A DNA stretch of 64,000 nucleotides, taken from assembly GCA_025355965.1 (NCBI GenBank), contig JANXYR010000079.1:1-64000 (forward strand). The letters are read 5' to 3'. The DNA comes from Geobacteraceae bacterium (GTDB lineage: Bacteria > Desulfobacterota > Desulfuromonadia > Geobacterales > Pseudopelobacteraceae). Below the pieces are notes generated by a model. It ran no database searches and had not been told where the DNA came from. It saw nothing but the letters and a program-made list of their open reading frames with translations. Numbering within the stretch: the stretch's first letter is position 1; every line of letters begins with the position of its first letter. Shown one piece after another: positions 19,620 to 28,901 of this stretch. A program made the position numbers and the translations under genes.

Positions 19620-20021
19620 ATGGATACGCCAATCTATGCCCACATGGGTCTTAACTGCAAGGATATGGAAGCAACAGAAGCGTTTTACTGCACACACTTT
19701 GGTTTTCATCGTGCACGAGCAATTCCGCTAGGAGATGATCAAATCATCTTTCTGAAATCCGGGGAGATTTATCTTGAACTTTTCAAAGCCAAGGGCGATT
19801 CACCGGAGACTCCCTACACCAATGACGGCCCGCAGTACGCTGGATTTCGCCATATTTCTTTTACCGTAGAGGATGTAGACGCCACATTGAAAGCTATTAG
19901 TGCGGAGTTGACCTTGGGACCACTTGTTTTAGACGACATTACCGGCTGGAAAGCAGCCTGGATAAAAGATCCTGACGGTAGAATCATTGAAATTTGCCAA
20001 GGTTACAAGGACGACATGTAG
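19620..20021 (+). CDS. VOC-superfamily (glyoxalase/dioxygenase-like) protein
   Basis: HMGLNCKDMEATEAFYCTHFGFHRAR...FRHISFTVEDVDAT...KDPDGRIIEICQ. Confidence 0.9.
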   Translation: MDTPIYAHMGLNCKDMEATEAFYCTHFGFHRARAIPLGDDQIIFLKSGEIYLELFKAKGDSPETPYTNDGPQYAGFRHISFTVEDVDATLKAISAELTLGPLVLDDITGWKAAWIKDPDGRIIEICQGYKDDM

Positions 20022-20063
20022 AAGCTGCAATACATCCATTAAAACATGAAACAGGAGGAAAAG

Positions 20064-21890
20064 ATGGGACAGTTAAAATTCACTTTTTCGGACACCATCG
20101 CCGGCTATGTTACCAGCTTCAACCGCACGGAGCGTTCTTTTGGCCTCAAAACCTCTGAAGGGAAAGAATATACTCTCTTCATAACACCAATGACCTATGC
20201 CAAGGTTACCCAGAATCTTGATGAGGGCTACATCGATGCCACCGGCAGGCTTGCCGAACTGCTTGATGAGGGCAATCTGGTCTACGCCTACTGCATCTTC
20301 TACCCAAAGGGTGACGATTACCGGATTGAGGTAAAATCGATGATCTTCCCCGGAAACAATGTTGGCACATATCGCCATGAAGAGCAGGACTGGTGGATTA
20401 AACAGGTTCGCTCTATCGCAGACAGTTACCTGAAATGGCAGTTCAATTATCCTGAAACCCCGATTGATTTTAAAAATTACCGTACATTCCTGCATCTAGG
20501 TGGTGGCAAGAAGGGGGATTACCTTCAGGAAACAGACACAATTTCGCGTCTAGTATACGGCTTTGCTTCTGCATATCTGATGACCGGCGAGGATCGTTTT
20601 CTGGAAGGAGCCGAAATAGGCACTGCTTATCTGCGCGAACATGTCCGCTTCTATGATAATGATGAAGACCTTGTTTACTGGTATCACGGCCTGCAGGTTT
20701 CCGGCGATCGTGAGCAAAAATTGCTGACATCGGAATTCGGCGACGATTACGACTCGCTCCCTATGTATGAGCAGATTTATGCCCTGGCCGGGCCAACACA
20801 AACCTACAGGATCACCGGCGATCCAGCAATCATGTTTGACATCGAAAAAACCATTAGCCTCTTTGAGAAATATTACAAAGACAACGACAAGGAGGGGTAT
20901 TTCTCCCACATCGATCCGATCACACTGGATCCCCGTTCCGCGACTCTTGACAAAGGAAATAACCGCGCCAAGAAAAACTGGAACTCCGTCGGCGACCACG
21001 CCCCTGCATATCTAATCAACCTCTGGCTGGCTACGGGGGAAGAAAAGTATGCCGATTTCCTGGAATATACTTTTGATACTATCGAAGAGCATTTTAAGGA
21101 CTATGAGAACAGCCCCTTTGTCCAGGAGCGTTTCTTTGAAGACTGGAGCCACGACAAAACCTGGGGGTGGCAGCAGGATAACGCCGTTGTCGGCCACAAC
21201 CTGAAGATATCCTGGAACCTGATGAGGATGAACAGCCTCCGTCCTAAAGACAAATATGTGTCTTTTGCCAAGAAAATTGCAGAACTTATGCCGGAAGCCG
21301 GAAGCGACCGGCAGCGCGGCGGCTGGTATGACGTGGTTGCAAGAACATTAGCGCCCGGCGAGGAATATCACCGCTTTACCTGGCACGACCGCAAAGCGTG
21401 GTGGCAGCAAGAGCAGGCCATCCTGGCTTACATGATCCTGAACGGCGTACTGAAAGACGACGAATACCTGCGTCATGCACGCGAAGCAGCCGCCTTCTAC
21501 AATGCACACTTTCTCGACCATGATGACGGAGCGGTCTATTTCAACGTGCTGGCAAACGGAGTGCCGTATCTGATGGGAAATGAGCGTTTTAAAGGAAGTC
21601 ATTCCATGAGCGGCTATCACTCCACAGAACTTTGCTATCTTTCGGCCGTTTATACTAATCTGCTGATCAACAAAGTTCCGATGGATCTTTATTTCAAGCC
21701 GAAACCTGGCGGATTCAAGGACAATATCCTGAGAGTTTCCCCTGACATTCTGCCCAAAGGAAGCGTAAAGCTGACCGCAGTCGAAATCGACGAAAAACCT
21801 TATACTAATTTCAATGCCGATGAGCTGTTTGTAACGCTTCCGGTATCGGACAAAGATCTCAAAGTGAAAGTTACAATTACGCCGGCATAG
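20064..21890 (+). CDS. AGE-fold ((alpha/alpha)6 barrel, N-acylglucosamine 2-epimerase-like) protein with extra N- and C-terminal beta domains
   Basis: Barrel motifs WGWQQDNAVVGHNLKISWNLMRM and AWWQQEQAILAYMIL; RBS AGGAGG before ATG 20064. Confidence 0.72.
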   Translation: MGQLKFTFSDTIAGYVTSFNRTERSFGLKTSEGKEYTLFITPMTYAKVTQNLDEGYIDATGRLAELLDEGNLVYAYCIFYPKGDDYRIEVKSMIFPGNNVGTYRHEEQDWWIKQVRSIADSYLKWQFNYPETPIDFKNYRTFLHLGGGKKGDYLQETDTISRLVYGFASAYLMTGEDRFLEGAEIGTAYLREHVRFYDNDEDLVYWYHGLQVSGDREQKLLTSEFGDDYDSLPMYEQIYALAGPTQTYRITGDPAIMFDIEKTISLFEKYYKDNDKEGYFSHIDPITLDPRSATLDKGNNRAKKNWNSVGDHAPAYLINLWLATGEEKYADFLEYTFDTIEEHFKDYENSPFVQERFFEDWSHDKTWGWQQDNAVVGHNLKISWNLMRMNSLRPKDKYVSFAKKIAELMPEAGSDRQRGGWYDVVARTLAPGEEYHRFTWHDRKAWWQQEQAILAYMILNGVLKDDEYLRHAREAAAFYNAHFLDHDDGAVYFNVLANGVPYLMGNERFKGSHSMSGYHSTELCYLSAVYTNLLINKVPMDLYFKPKPGGFKDNILRVSPDILPKGSVKLTAVEIDEKPYTNFNADELFVTLPVSDKDLKVKVTITPA

Positions 21891-21899
21891 GAGATTTTC

Positions 21900-22232
21900 A
21901 TGGCCATAGAAACAAAAATAGATGGAACGAACGTAATCGCTACTGTAAGCGGCGAGATCGATGGCAAGAGTGCGCCTCAGTTGCAGTCTGAATTATTGGC
22001 CGCCTTGCAGGACGGGAACCGGCTGCTGGTAGATATGAAGGGCGTTACTTATCTATCAAGCGCCGGCCTGAGAATGCTGTTGCTACTGTATCGTCAGATA
22101 GCCACCAAGAAAGGCAAGGTTGTGCTCGTAGGCGTTTCCGATGAGATAAGAGACACCATGTCCATGACAGGATTTATCAATTTTTTCACACTTGTTGACA
22201 CCCAGGAAGCCGGTATTTCGGCACTTTCCTGA
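21900..22232 (+). CDS. STAS-domain anti-sigma-factor antagonist (SpoIIAA/RsbV-like)
   Basis: ATVSGEIDGKSAPQLQSELL...VDMKGVTYLSSAGLRMLLLL. Confidence 0.92.
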   Translation: MAIETKIDGTNVIATVSGEIDGKSAPQLQSELLAALQDGNRLLVDMKGVTYLSSAGLRMLLLLYRQIATKKGKVVLVGVSDEIRDTMSMTGFINFFTLVDTQEAGISALS

Positions 22233-22252
22233 TTTTCCGGAGGAGCTGTATA

Positions 22253-24415
22253 ATGACGACCGCAAATGCCGCACCTGGACGAATCGACTCGTTGGAAGCG
22301 AGGATTGATTATTATCCGACCCATGAAATTGCCGGTTTCAGGTTACGCCCCGGAAAACCGTTCCCCTTCGGCGCTACCCTGGTTCCCGGTGGCGTCAATT
22401 TCTCGATTTTTTCCAGCCATGCCTTTTCCTGCATCCTGGTACTGTTCGAGAAGGGTGCAAAAGAGCCACTTGCAGAGATCCCCTTTCCGGATTCTTTCAG
22501 GATTGGCCACGTTTGGAGCATGATGGTTTTCGATCTGGACTGCGAGACCATTGAATATGGATATCGTATGGATGGCCCGTTTGATCCGCTAGTCGGCCAT
22601 CGCTTCGACAAAAGCAAAATCCTGCTCGACCCTTACGCCAAGGCTGTAGGCGGCAGGGATGTCTGGGGTACTCCTCCTAATTGGGACAATCTCTTTCCCT
22701 ACCGTGGGCGGCTGGTGTTCGAGGATTTTGACTGGGAGGACGACCGTCCACTGGAGATCCCTATCGAGGATCTGATCATTTACGAGATGCATGTGCGCAG
22801 CTTTACCCAACACTCTTCGTCAGGGGCCAAACATCCCGGAACATTTGCGGCCATGCGCGACAAAATTCCCTATATCAAGGAGCTGGGCGTCAACTGCGTT
22901 GAACTGATGCCGGTTTATGAGTTCGACGAATTCGAAAACAGCCGTCTCCATCCTGAAACCGGCGAGATGCTCTATAACTACTGGGGGTACAGCACGGTCA
23001 ACTTTTTTGCGCCAAAGGCCGGTTTTGCAGCTACCGGTCGTCTCGGCATGCAGGTGGACGAGCTGAAGACGCTGGTGAAAGAGCTGCATAAAAACAATAT
23101 CGAGGTAATTCTCGATGTTGTCTTCAATCATACCGCAGAGGGTGACGAGAGGGGACCTACCTTCTCATTCCGTGGCATTGATAACAAAACCTATTACATG
23201 CTAACCCCTGAAGGGTATTACTACAATTTTTCTGGCTGCGGGAATACCCTCAACTGCAACAACCCGATCGTCCGCAGCATAGTACTGGACTGTCTGCGCT
23301 ACTGGGCATCCGAGTATCATATTGACGGTTTCCGTTTCGATTTAGCCGCCATACTTGGGCGTGATCCTTGGGGCGCACCGCTCTCGAATCCGCCACTGCT
23401 CGAGTCACTGGCCTTTGACCCTGTTCTGGGCAAATGCAAGCTGATTGCCGAGGCTTGGGACGCGGGGGGACTCTATCAGGTGGGTTCGTTCCCCGCATTT
23501 GGCCGCTGGGCCGAGTGGAACGGCAAATACCGAGACGACCTGCGTTGTTTTCTGAAAGGGGATGCTGGAAAAGTGGGTGCGCTGGCTCAGAGGATACAGG
23601 GTTCTCCGGACCTGTACGGCTGGAACGGCAGGGGGCCGACCGCATCTATCAACTTCATCACTTGTCACGACGGCTTTACTTTGTACGATATGTTTGCCTA
23701 CAACGAAAAGCACAACGACGCCAACGGCGAGCACAACAACGACGGCGGTAATGACAACGACAGCTGGAATTGCGGCTGTGAAGGTGAGACCGACAACCCC
23801 TGGATAAACGATTTGCGCAAGCGGCTCATCAGAAATGCCTGGACGATCCTGATGGTCAGCCACGGAGTACCGATGGTGTTGATGGGTGACGAAATGGGGC
23901 GCACCCAGTACGGCAACAACAACACATACTGCCAGGACAATGACCTGAATTGGCTCGACTGGAGCCTTGCAGAAAAGAATGCCGACCTGCTCCGTTTCAC
24001 CAGCTACATGGTTGCCTTCCGCAAAGCGCATCCAGCCTTGCGTAGCCGTTATCACTTGAGCAACCAGGATTTTATGGGAAGCGGTTATGCAGATATAAGC
24101 TGGCATGGAGAAAGTGCATGGAATGCAGATTGGTCTGACGAGAGCCGCACATTGGCATTTATGCTCTGCGGAAAACATGCCAAGAGCGGGACGGTCTGCG
24201 ACGACTATATCTACGTCGCCATGAACAGCCATTGGGATACAAAGTATATTGAAATTCCGATGCCAGCTCCAGGCAGTGGCAAATGGTATGTAGCGGTTAA
24301 TACCGGAATGCCGTCGCCTGAGGATATCTTTGAACCGGGAAGCGAGCCGGAGCTTGGCGACCAGCGACATTTTCTCATCCCTGCGTATTCAGTGGTCGTG
24401 CTGGTGGCGCGATAA
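22253..24415 (+). CDS. glgX: Glycogen debranching enzyme / isoamylase (GH13, GlgX-like)
   Basis: GKPFPFGATLVPGGVNFSIFS..., IIYEMHVRSFTQ, ILDVVFNHTAEG, DGFRFDLAAILG, LIAEAWDAGGLYQVG. Confidence 0.93.
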   Translation: MTTANAAPGRIDSLEARIDYYPTHEIAGFRLRPGKPFPFGATLVPGGVNFSIFSSHAFSCILVLFEKGAKEPLAEIPFPDSFRIGHVWSMMVFDLDCETIEYGYRMDGPFDPLVGHRFDKSKILLDPYAKAVGGRDVWGTPPNWDNLFPYRGRLVFEDFDWEDDRPLEIPIEDLIIYEMHVRSFTQHSSSGAKHPGTFAAMRDKIPYIKELGVNCVELMPVYEFDEFENSRLHPETGEMLYNYWGYSTVNFFAPKAGFAATGRLGMQVDELKTLVKELHKNNIEVILDVVFNHTAEGDERGPTFSFRGIDNKTYYMLTPEGYYYNFSGCGNTLNCNNPIVRSIVLDCLRYWASEYHIDGFRFDLAAILGRDPWGAPLSNPPLLESLAFDPVLGKCKLIAEAWDAGGLYQVGSFPAFGRWAEWNGKYRDDLRCFLKGDAGKVGALAQRIQGSPDLYGWNGRGPTASINFITCHDGFTLYDMFAYNEKHNDANGEHNNDGGNDNDSWNCGCEGETDNPWINDLRKRLIRNAWTILMVSHGVPMVLMGDEMGRTQYGNNNTYCQDNDLNWLDWSLAEKNADLLRFTSYMVAFRKAHPALRSRYHLSNQDFMGSGYADISWHGESAWNADWSDESRTLAFMLCGKHAKSGTVCDDYIYVAMNSHWDTKYIEIPMPAPGSGKWYVAVNTGMPSPEDIFEPGSEPELGDQRHFLIPAYSVVVLVAR

Positions 24416-24453
24416 CAGAAACTAACATAATAAAATCAAAGGAGAATTACATC

Positions 24454-24777
24454 ATGGCATTCGACGCACAATTGGCAATGGCAGACCACATAGCAAAAAT
24501 CACCCTCATCGGCTCGCTTGACGCCAGCTCTGCTCCTCGCTTTAAAGAGGTAATAGAGGAGGCCGCGGTTCAATCACCCACTAAACTTGTTCTTCTGATG
24601 GATAGCCTTGATTTTTTGGCCAGTGCCGGTCTGCGGGTACTTATCTTTGCTAAGCAGAAAATGGGCGCAGGCGTTGATATTTATGTTGTAGGCAGTCAGG
24701 GGCCGGTGCTGGCGACCTTAGAAATGAGCGGATTCCACCATAGTGTATATATACAGGAAACCTACGTGGAGGCCTGA
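24454..24777 (+). CDS. STAS-domain protein, second copy
   Basis: ITLIGSLDASSAPRFKEVIEEA...LDFLASAGLRVLIFAKQKM. Confidence 0.9.
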   Translation: MAFDAQLAMADHIAKITLIGSLDASSAPRFKEVIEEAAVQSPTKLVLLMDSLDFLASAGLRVLIFAKQKMGAGVDIYVVGSQGPVLATLEMSGFHHSVYIQETYVEA

Positions 24778-24811
24778 TTCACGTTGTAATTATGACTTCA
24801 AAGGGAATTTT

Positions 24812-25240
24812 ATGATACCACTATGCCTTCCCGCAACATTGGATTCACTTGATGAAATAGGAAAATACATTGTTGCGGCGACTACCGAGGCAAAACTCGA
24901 AACTAAACCCGCCTACGGGTTACGGCTCGCTGTCGACGAAATCGCCACCAATATAATTACCCACGGTTATGAGGAAACGGGTAAAGCCGGGAATGTCACA
25001 GTAAGCGGAGAAATTACCGATTCTTCACTTACTATTGTGCTTGAGGACAGTGGTATTCCGTTTGACCCTTTGAGCAGGAAGCTCCCCAGCGAAGATGAGT
25101 TGAATCTTCCCCTCGAAGAACGTGATATCGGTGGGCTTGGAATTTTCCTGGTGCTTAAAGGAGTAGATAGTTTCAGCTACGAATTTATCAATGGTAAAAA
25201 CAGAAACATGTTTACCATGAATCTACCAGGAAAGGCCTGA
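24812..25240 (+). CDS. RsbW/SpoIIAB-like anti-sigma serine kinase (HATPase_c)
   Basis: N box AVDEIATNIITHGY, G1 LEDSGIPFDP, G2 IGGLGIFLV. Confidence 0.9.
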   Translation: MIPLCLPATLDSLDEIGKYIVAATTEAKLETKPAYGLRLAVDEIATNIITHGYEETGKAGNVTVSGEITDSSLTIVLEDSGIPFDPLSRKLPSEDELNLPLEERDIGGLGIFLVLKGVDSFSYEFINGKNRNMFTMNLPGKA

Positions 25241-25241
25241 T

Positions 25242-25775
25242 ATGGAGACGATAGACACCATATTCACCCGCAGAAGCATTAGAAATTTCCTTGGCAAACC
25301 TGTTGAACCTGAACATGTTAAAACTCTTCTGAAAGCCGCCATGTATGCCCCTTCGGCTGTGAATGAACAACCATGGCGTTTTCTGGTTCTCAGCGACAGG
25401 ACACTTTTCCCGGGCATAATAAAGATTCACCCATATGCAACAATGTTGAAAACCGCGCCTCTGGCGATACTTGTCTGTGGCGATCTGAACCTGGAGAAAG
25501 TTCCCGGAAACTGGGTTCTGGACTGTTCATGCGCGTCTCAGAATATTCTTCTTGCAGCACATTCAATCGGACTTGGTGCGGTATGGACCGGTGTGTATCC
25601 TGAAGAGGATAGAATGAGTGGGCTTACTGAACTGTTCCATCTACCGGGAAAAGTTCTTCCCTTTGCGCTCATCGGGGTAGGTTATCCTGAGGGAGAACCC
25701 CCGAAACAACCAGAACGCTTCAAACCTGAAAGAATTTCGATGAACAGTTGGGAAAACGCATATTTAGTAGAATAG
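25242..25775 (+). CDS. Nitroreductase-family protein
   Basis: IFTRRSIRNFLGKPVEPEHVKTLLKAAMYAPSAVNEQPWRFLVL. Confidence 0.93.
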   Translation: METIDTIFTRRSIRNFLGKPVEPEHVKTLLKAAMYAPSAVNEQPWRFLVLSDRTLFPGIIKIHPYATMLKTAPLAILVCGDLNLEKVPGNWVLDCSCASQNILLAAHSIGLGAVWTGVYPEEDRMSGLTELFHLPGKVLPFALIGVGYPEGEPPKQPERFKPERISMNSWENAYLVE

Positions 25776-25785
25776 GAGATGTCTC

Positions 25786-27936
25786 ATGCTGAACAGATTC
25801 CTTTCAAAAGGAAACATCCGTTCCCGAATTCTTAAAGCACTGCTTGGCGTTGCCTCTATTTCACTGATTAGCTTTGCAATTGTTTCGCTGGACGGGATGA
25901 TGCGTCTGGGAGATTTTTCTGTTAAATCAAGTACCGGACTGGGGCAAGAAACACTCAAAATAAGCAAATCTGCTCTTGAATCATTAGCCCAGGATGGCTT
26001 ACAACGAATTGCTACTGATCGCGCCAATCTCTGTAACGCTGAATTCAAAGAGGTTGAGGGGGCTGTCAACGTCCTGGCGGATATCAGTGAAAAACTTTGG
26101 GCCAACCCGACATTGTATCCCAGAAATCGCTCCTATTCGGCTGCCCAGCAACCGCCTAATCCCAAACTAAGCTCCGTATACCAGTATCCCATTGGGGTTG
26201 ATTTCAAGAAGGTAAAGAGCGATCTGGAGTTGTCGTCCGCCATGGACTCAATTTTCATGCCGTTCATTGCCAACAACTCAAACATCAACGACTTTAATCT
26301 TGCTACACCGGATGGTCTGTTCCGGCGTTTTCCTTGGGGAACAGTTGCAGATGATTATGATGTGCGTAAACGGGACTGGTTCAAGCGTGCGGTTGAATCT
26401 GGCAAAGGCGGTTGGAGCACCCCGTATATCGGTGTTATTGCTAAAAATCTGCGTATCAATTACTCAAAGCCGATCTATCGCAATAAAAAACTGGTAGCAG
26501 TAGTAGCTATCAATGTGCCGCTCCAGACTATTAATGAGAGAATAATTTCGACCAGACTGAACAATCAGGGTAGCGCAGTGCTTGTTGACAACAATCGCAA
26601 GATTATCGCACGAGAGGGGATGATTACAAATTCAGAAAACTGGGCGGATCCGCAAAAGGCAGAACACTTCGCCCTAGATTCAGATTCTTTGGGTAATAAG
26701 AATTTCGAGGAGGATCTGCTTGCTGCGAAACCTGGAATTCACCGTGCAAAATACAAGGGTAAAGATTGCTATATCGCATATGCACCGGTAACATCCACCC
26801 ACTGGTCTGTACTCTTTATAATGCCGGTAGATGCGATAAATGCACCGATTATTCCGACTGAAAAGGCAATCATACATCAGGCTGAAACAGTCAAAGGGCA
26901 AGTAACAGACAAAATTCGGTTTTCCATTGTGGTGTTGTCCGTTGTGTTCTTGATAATTGTCTTTGCGGTGTATGTTGTAGCAAGACGCATGGCTGAATTT
27001 GTAACCGGGCCGATCATGGAACTGGACAAGGGTGTTCGCATAATCGGTAACGGCAATCTTGAACACAAAATTGAGATAGATTCAGGGGACGAGATTGAAG
27101 AACTAGCCGGCACCTTCAATAAAATGACTTCCGACCTACGCGAATATATTCGCGATTTGACCGAGACTACCGCTGCCAAAGAGCGTATTCAGAGCGAGTT
27201 GAAGGTCGCGACAGATATCCAGGCAAGCCTGCTGCCTCGACTATTTCCAGCGTTTCCGGATCGTCCAGAGTTCGATATTTTTGCCACGATGGACCCTGCC
27301 AAAGAGGTTGGTGGTGATTTCTACGATTTCTTCTTTATTGACGATAATAACCTCTGCTTTATTATTGCTGACGTTGCCGATAAAGGCGTGCCTGCTGCCC
27401 TCTATATGATGGTATCAAAAACCCTGCTGAAATCCGAGGGGCAGCGACTTGGCGAGCCTGACCAGATACTTAGATATGTGAATAATATTCTTGCCGCAGA
27501 CAATGAAAACTGCATGTTCGTTACGGTATTCTGTGCCATTCTGAATACAAGAACCGGGGAGGTCCGTTTTGCCAATGCCGGACATAATCCTCCGCTGATA
27601 ATAGAATCACAGGGGATTCGGTATCTGACGGTGAAAGCAGGTTTTGTACTGGGTCCTATTACGGATTCGGCCTATGAAACCGAGCTGATCACCATGCTGC
27701 CAGGTGACACCCTGTTTCTCTATACGGACGGGGTAACTGAGGCGAAAAATCCAGAAGCGGAACTTTACGGAGAGCCGCGTTTGTTGAACGCACTTGAATG
27801 TGGCCCTAAAGAAGATCTTGCAGAAATGATCCACAATATTCGCACCGCCGTGACAAAGCACGCCAACGGTGCTCCTCAATCAGATGATGTGACCCTGCTG
27901 GCCATAAAATACAAGGGAGTTGTAGCTGATGTTTAA
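25786..27936 (+). CDS. SpoIIE-family PP2C serine phosphatase with Cache-like extracellular sensor and HAMP
   Basis: N-terminal TM + Cache-like region (DVRKRDWFKRAVESGKGGWSTPYIG), HAMP, PP2C motifs AKEVGGDFYDFF and GDTLFLYTDGVTEA. Confidence 0.93.
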   Translation: MLNRFLSKGNIRSRILKALLGVASISLISFAIVSLDGMMRLGDFSVKSSTGLGQETLKISKSALESLAQDGLQRIATDRANLCNAEFKEVEGAVNVLADISEKLWANPTLYPRNRSYSAAQQPPNPKLSSVYQYPIGVDFKKVKSDLELSSAMDSIFMPFIANNSNINDFNLATPDGLFRRFPWGTVADDYDVRKRDWFKRAVESGKGGWSTPYIGVIAKNLRINYSKPIYRNKKLVAVVAINVPLQTINERIISTRLNNQGSAVLVDNNRKIIAREGMITNSENWADPQKAEHFALDSDSLGNKNFEEDLLAAKPGIHRAKYKGKDCYIAYAPVTSTHWSVLFIMPVDAINAPIIPTEKAIIHQAETVKGQVTDKIRFSIVVLSVVFLIIVFAVYVVARRMAEFVTGPIMELDKGVRIIGNGNLEHKIEIDSGDEIEELAGTFNKMTSDLREYIRDLTETTAAKERIQSELKVATDIQASLLPRLFPAFPDRPEFDIFATMDPAKEVGGDFYDFFFIDDNNLCFIIADVADKGVPAALYMMVSKTLLKSEGQRLGEPDQILRYVNNILAADNENCMFVTVFCAILNTRTGEVRFANAGHNPPLIIESQGIRYLTVKAGFVLGPITDSAYETELITMLPGDTLFLYTDGVTEAKNPEAELYGEPRLLNALECGPKEDLAEMIHNIRTAVTKHANGAPQSDDVTLLAIKYKGVVADV

Positions 27937-28891
27937 CAGCAGATTTATACAATTGCCAATACTGCTGTTTATGGCAGTTTTGTTGTCCACTTCGGTGGCT
28001 TGGGGAGCAGAACGGGAAGTAAAGCGAGTTGCAATGATTCTTTTCCGGGGAGAAACTCCTGCTGAAAAAGGCTTCCGCAGTACCCTGTCTGCCTCAAAGG
28101 ATTTTGATGTCAAAATTACGGTTTTTGACGCAAACCAGAATAAGGACAAACTCAAAAGCATTATTAGCGGACTTGACCAGGATCAATTTGATCTTTTCTA
28201 CGTTTTTGGCACCATGGCCGCTCAGGTGGCAATGGAAAAGATAACGGATAAACCGGTTATCTTCAATGTTGTACAGCGACCCGTCGAGGCAAAACTCGTT
28301 AATAGCTGGGAGAGTTCCGGCAACAACATAACCGGGGCGTCGAATATAGTTTCGATGGAAAGTGCCTTCAGGACGCTGTCTCTGGTTATGAATATCCGCA
28401 AGCTGGCCTTTATCTATTACGAAAAAGATCCTGCTCCAAAGTTTCAGAAAACAGAGGTTGAAAGAGTCCGCAAAAATTTCGGTTTCAAAATAATTGATGT
28501 TCCGGTACGTGACGTGGAGGCTATCCCTGCTGCACTGAAACAGATCGTAAGCGCGAGAGTTGATGCTGTCATGTTCCCATCAGACTCGTTCATAAAAGTT
28601 AATGCAAACAGAATAATGAAGGTTCTCAACCAACACCGGATACCTACCGTAGTGATAATTCCTGAGATGGTAACAGAAAATGGAGCGCTGATTTCCCTGG
28701 GTCCTGATTACCAAAAGCTGGGTGAGCTTGCCGGGATCAGTGCTATTGATATATTGAAAGGGAAAAAACCTGCCGATATACCGATCAAAAGAGTGCAAAA
28801 TCTGAACATCAGCGTAAATCTGAAAACCGCCGATAAACTGGGGATAAATTTACCCATACAACTACTTTCTCTTTCAACAGTCATTCACTGA
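27929..28891 (+). CDS. ABC-transporter substrate-binding-like protein (ABC_sub_bind type)
   Basis: Signal peptide; VAMILFRGETPAEKGFRSTL..., FYVFGTMAAQVA, NITGASNIV; overlaps upstream ORF. Confidence 0.82.
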   Translation: MFNSRFIQLPILLFMAVLLSTSVAWGAEREVKRVAMILFRGETPAEKGFRSTLSASKDFDVKITVFDANQNKDKLKSIISGLDQDQFDLFYVFGTMAAQVAMEKITDKPVIFNVVQRPVEAKLVNSWESSGNNITGASNIVSMESAFRTLSLVMNIRKLAFIYYEKDPAPKFQKTEVERVRKNFGFKIIDVPVRDVEAIPAALKQIVSARVDAVMFPSDSFIKVNANRIMKVLNQHRIPTVVIIPEMVTENGALISLGPDYQKLGELAGISAIDILKGKKPADIPIKRVQNLNISVNLKTADKLGINLPIQLLSLSTVIH

Positions 28892-28901
28892 AGGATCTTT
28901 T

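Noticed and set aside
23405-24370. 321-aa minus-strand ORF inside glgX
   Set aside because: Antisense to a clear GH13 enzyme; composition is typical of a shadow ORF.
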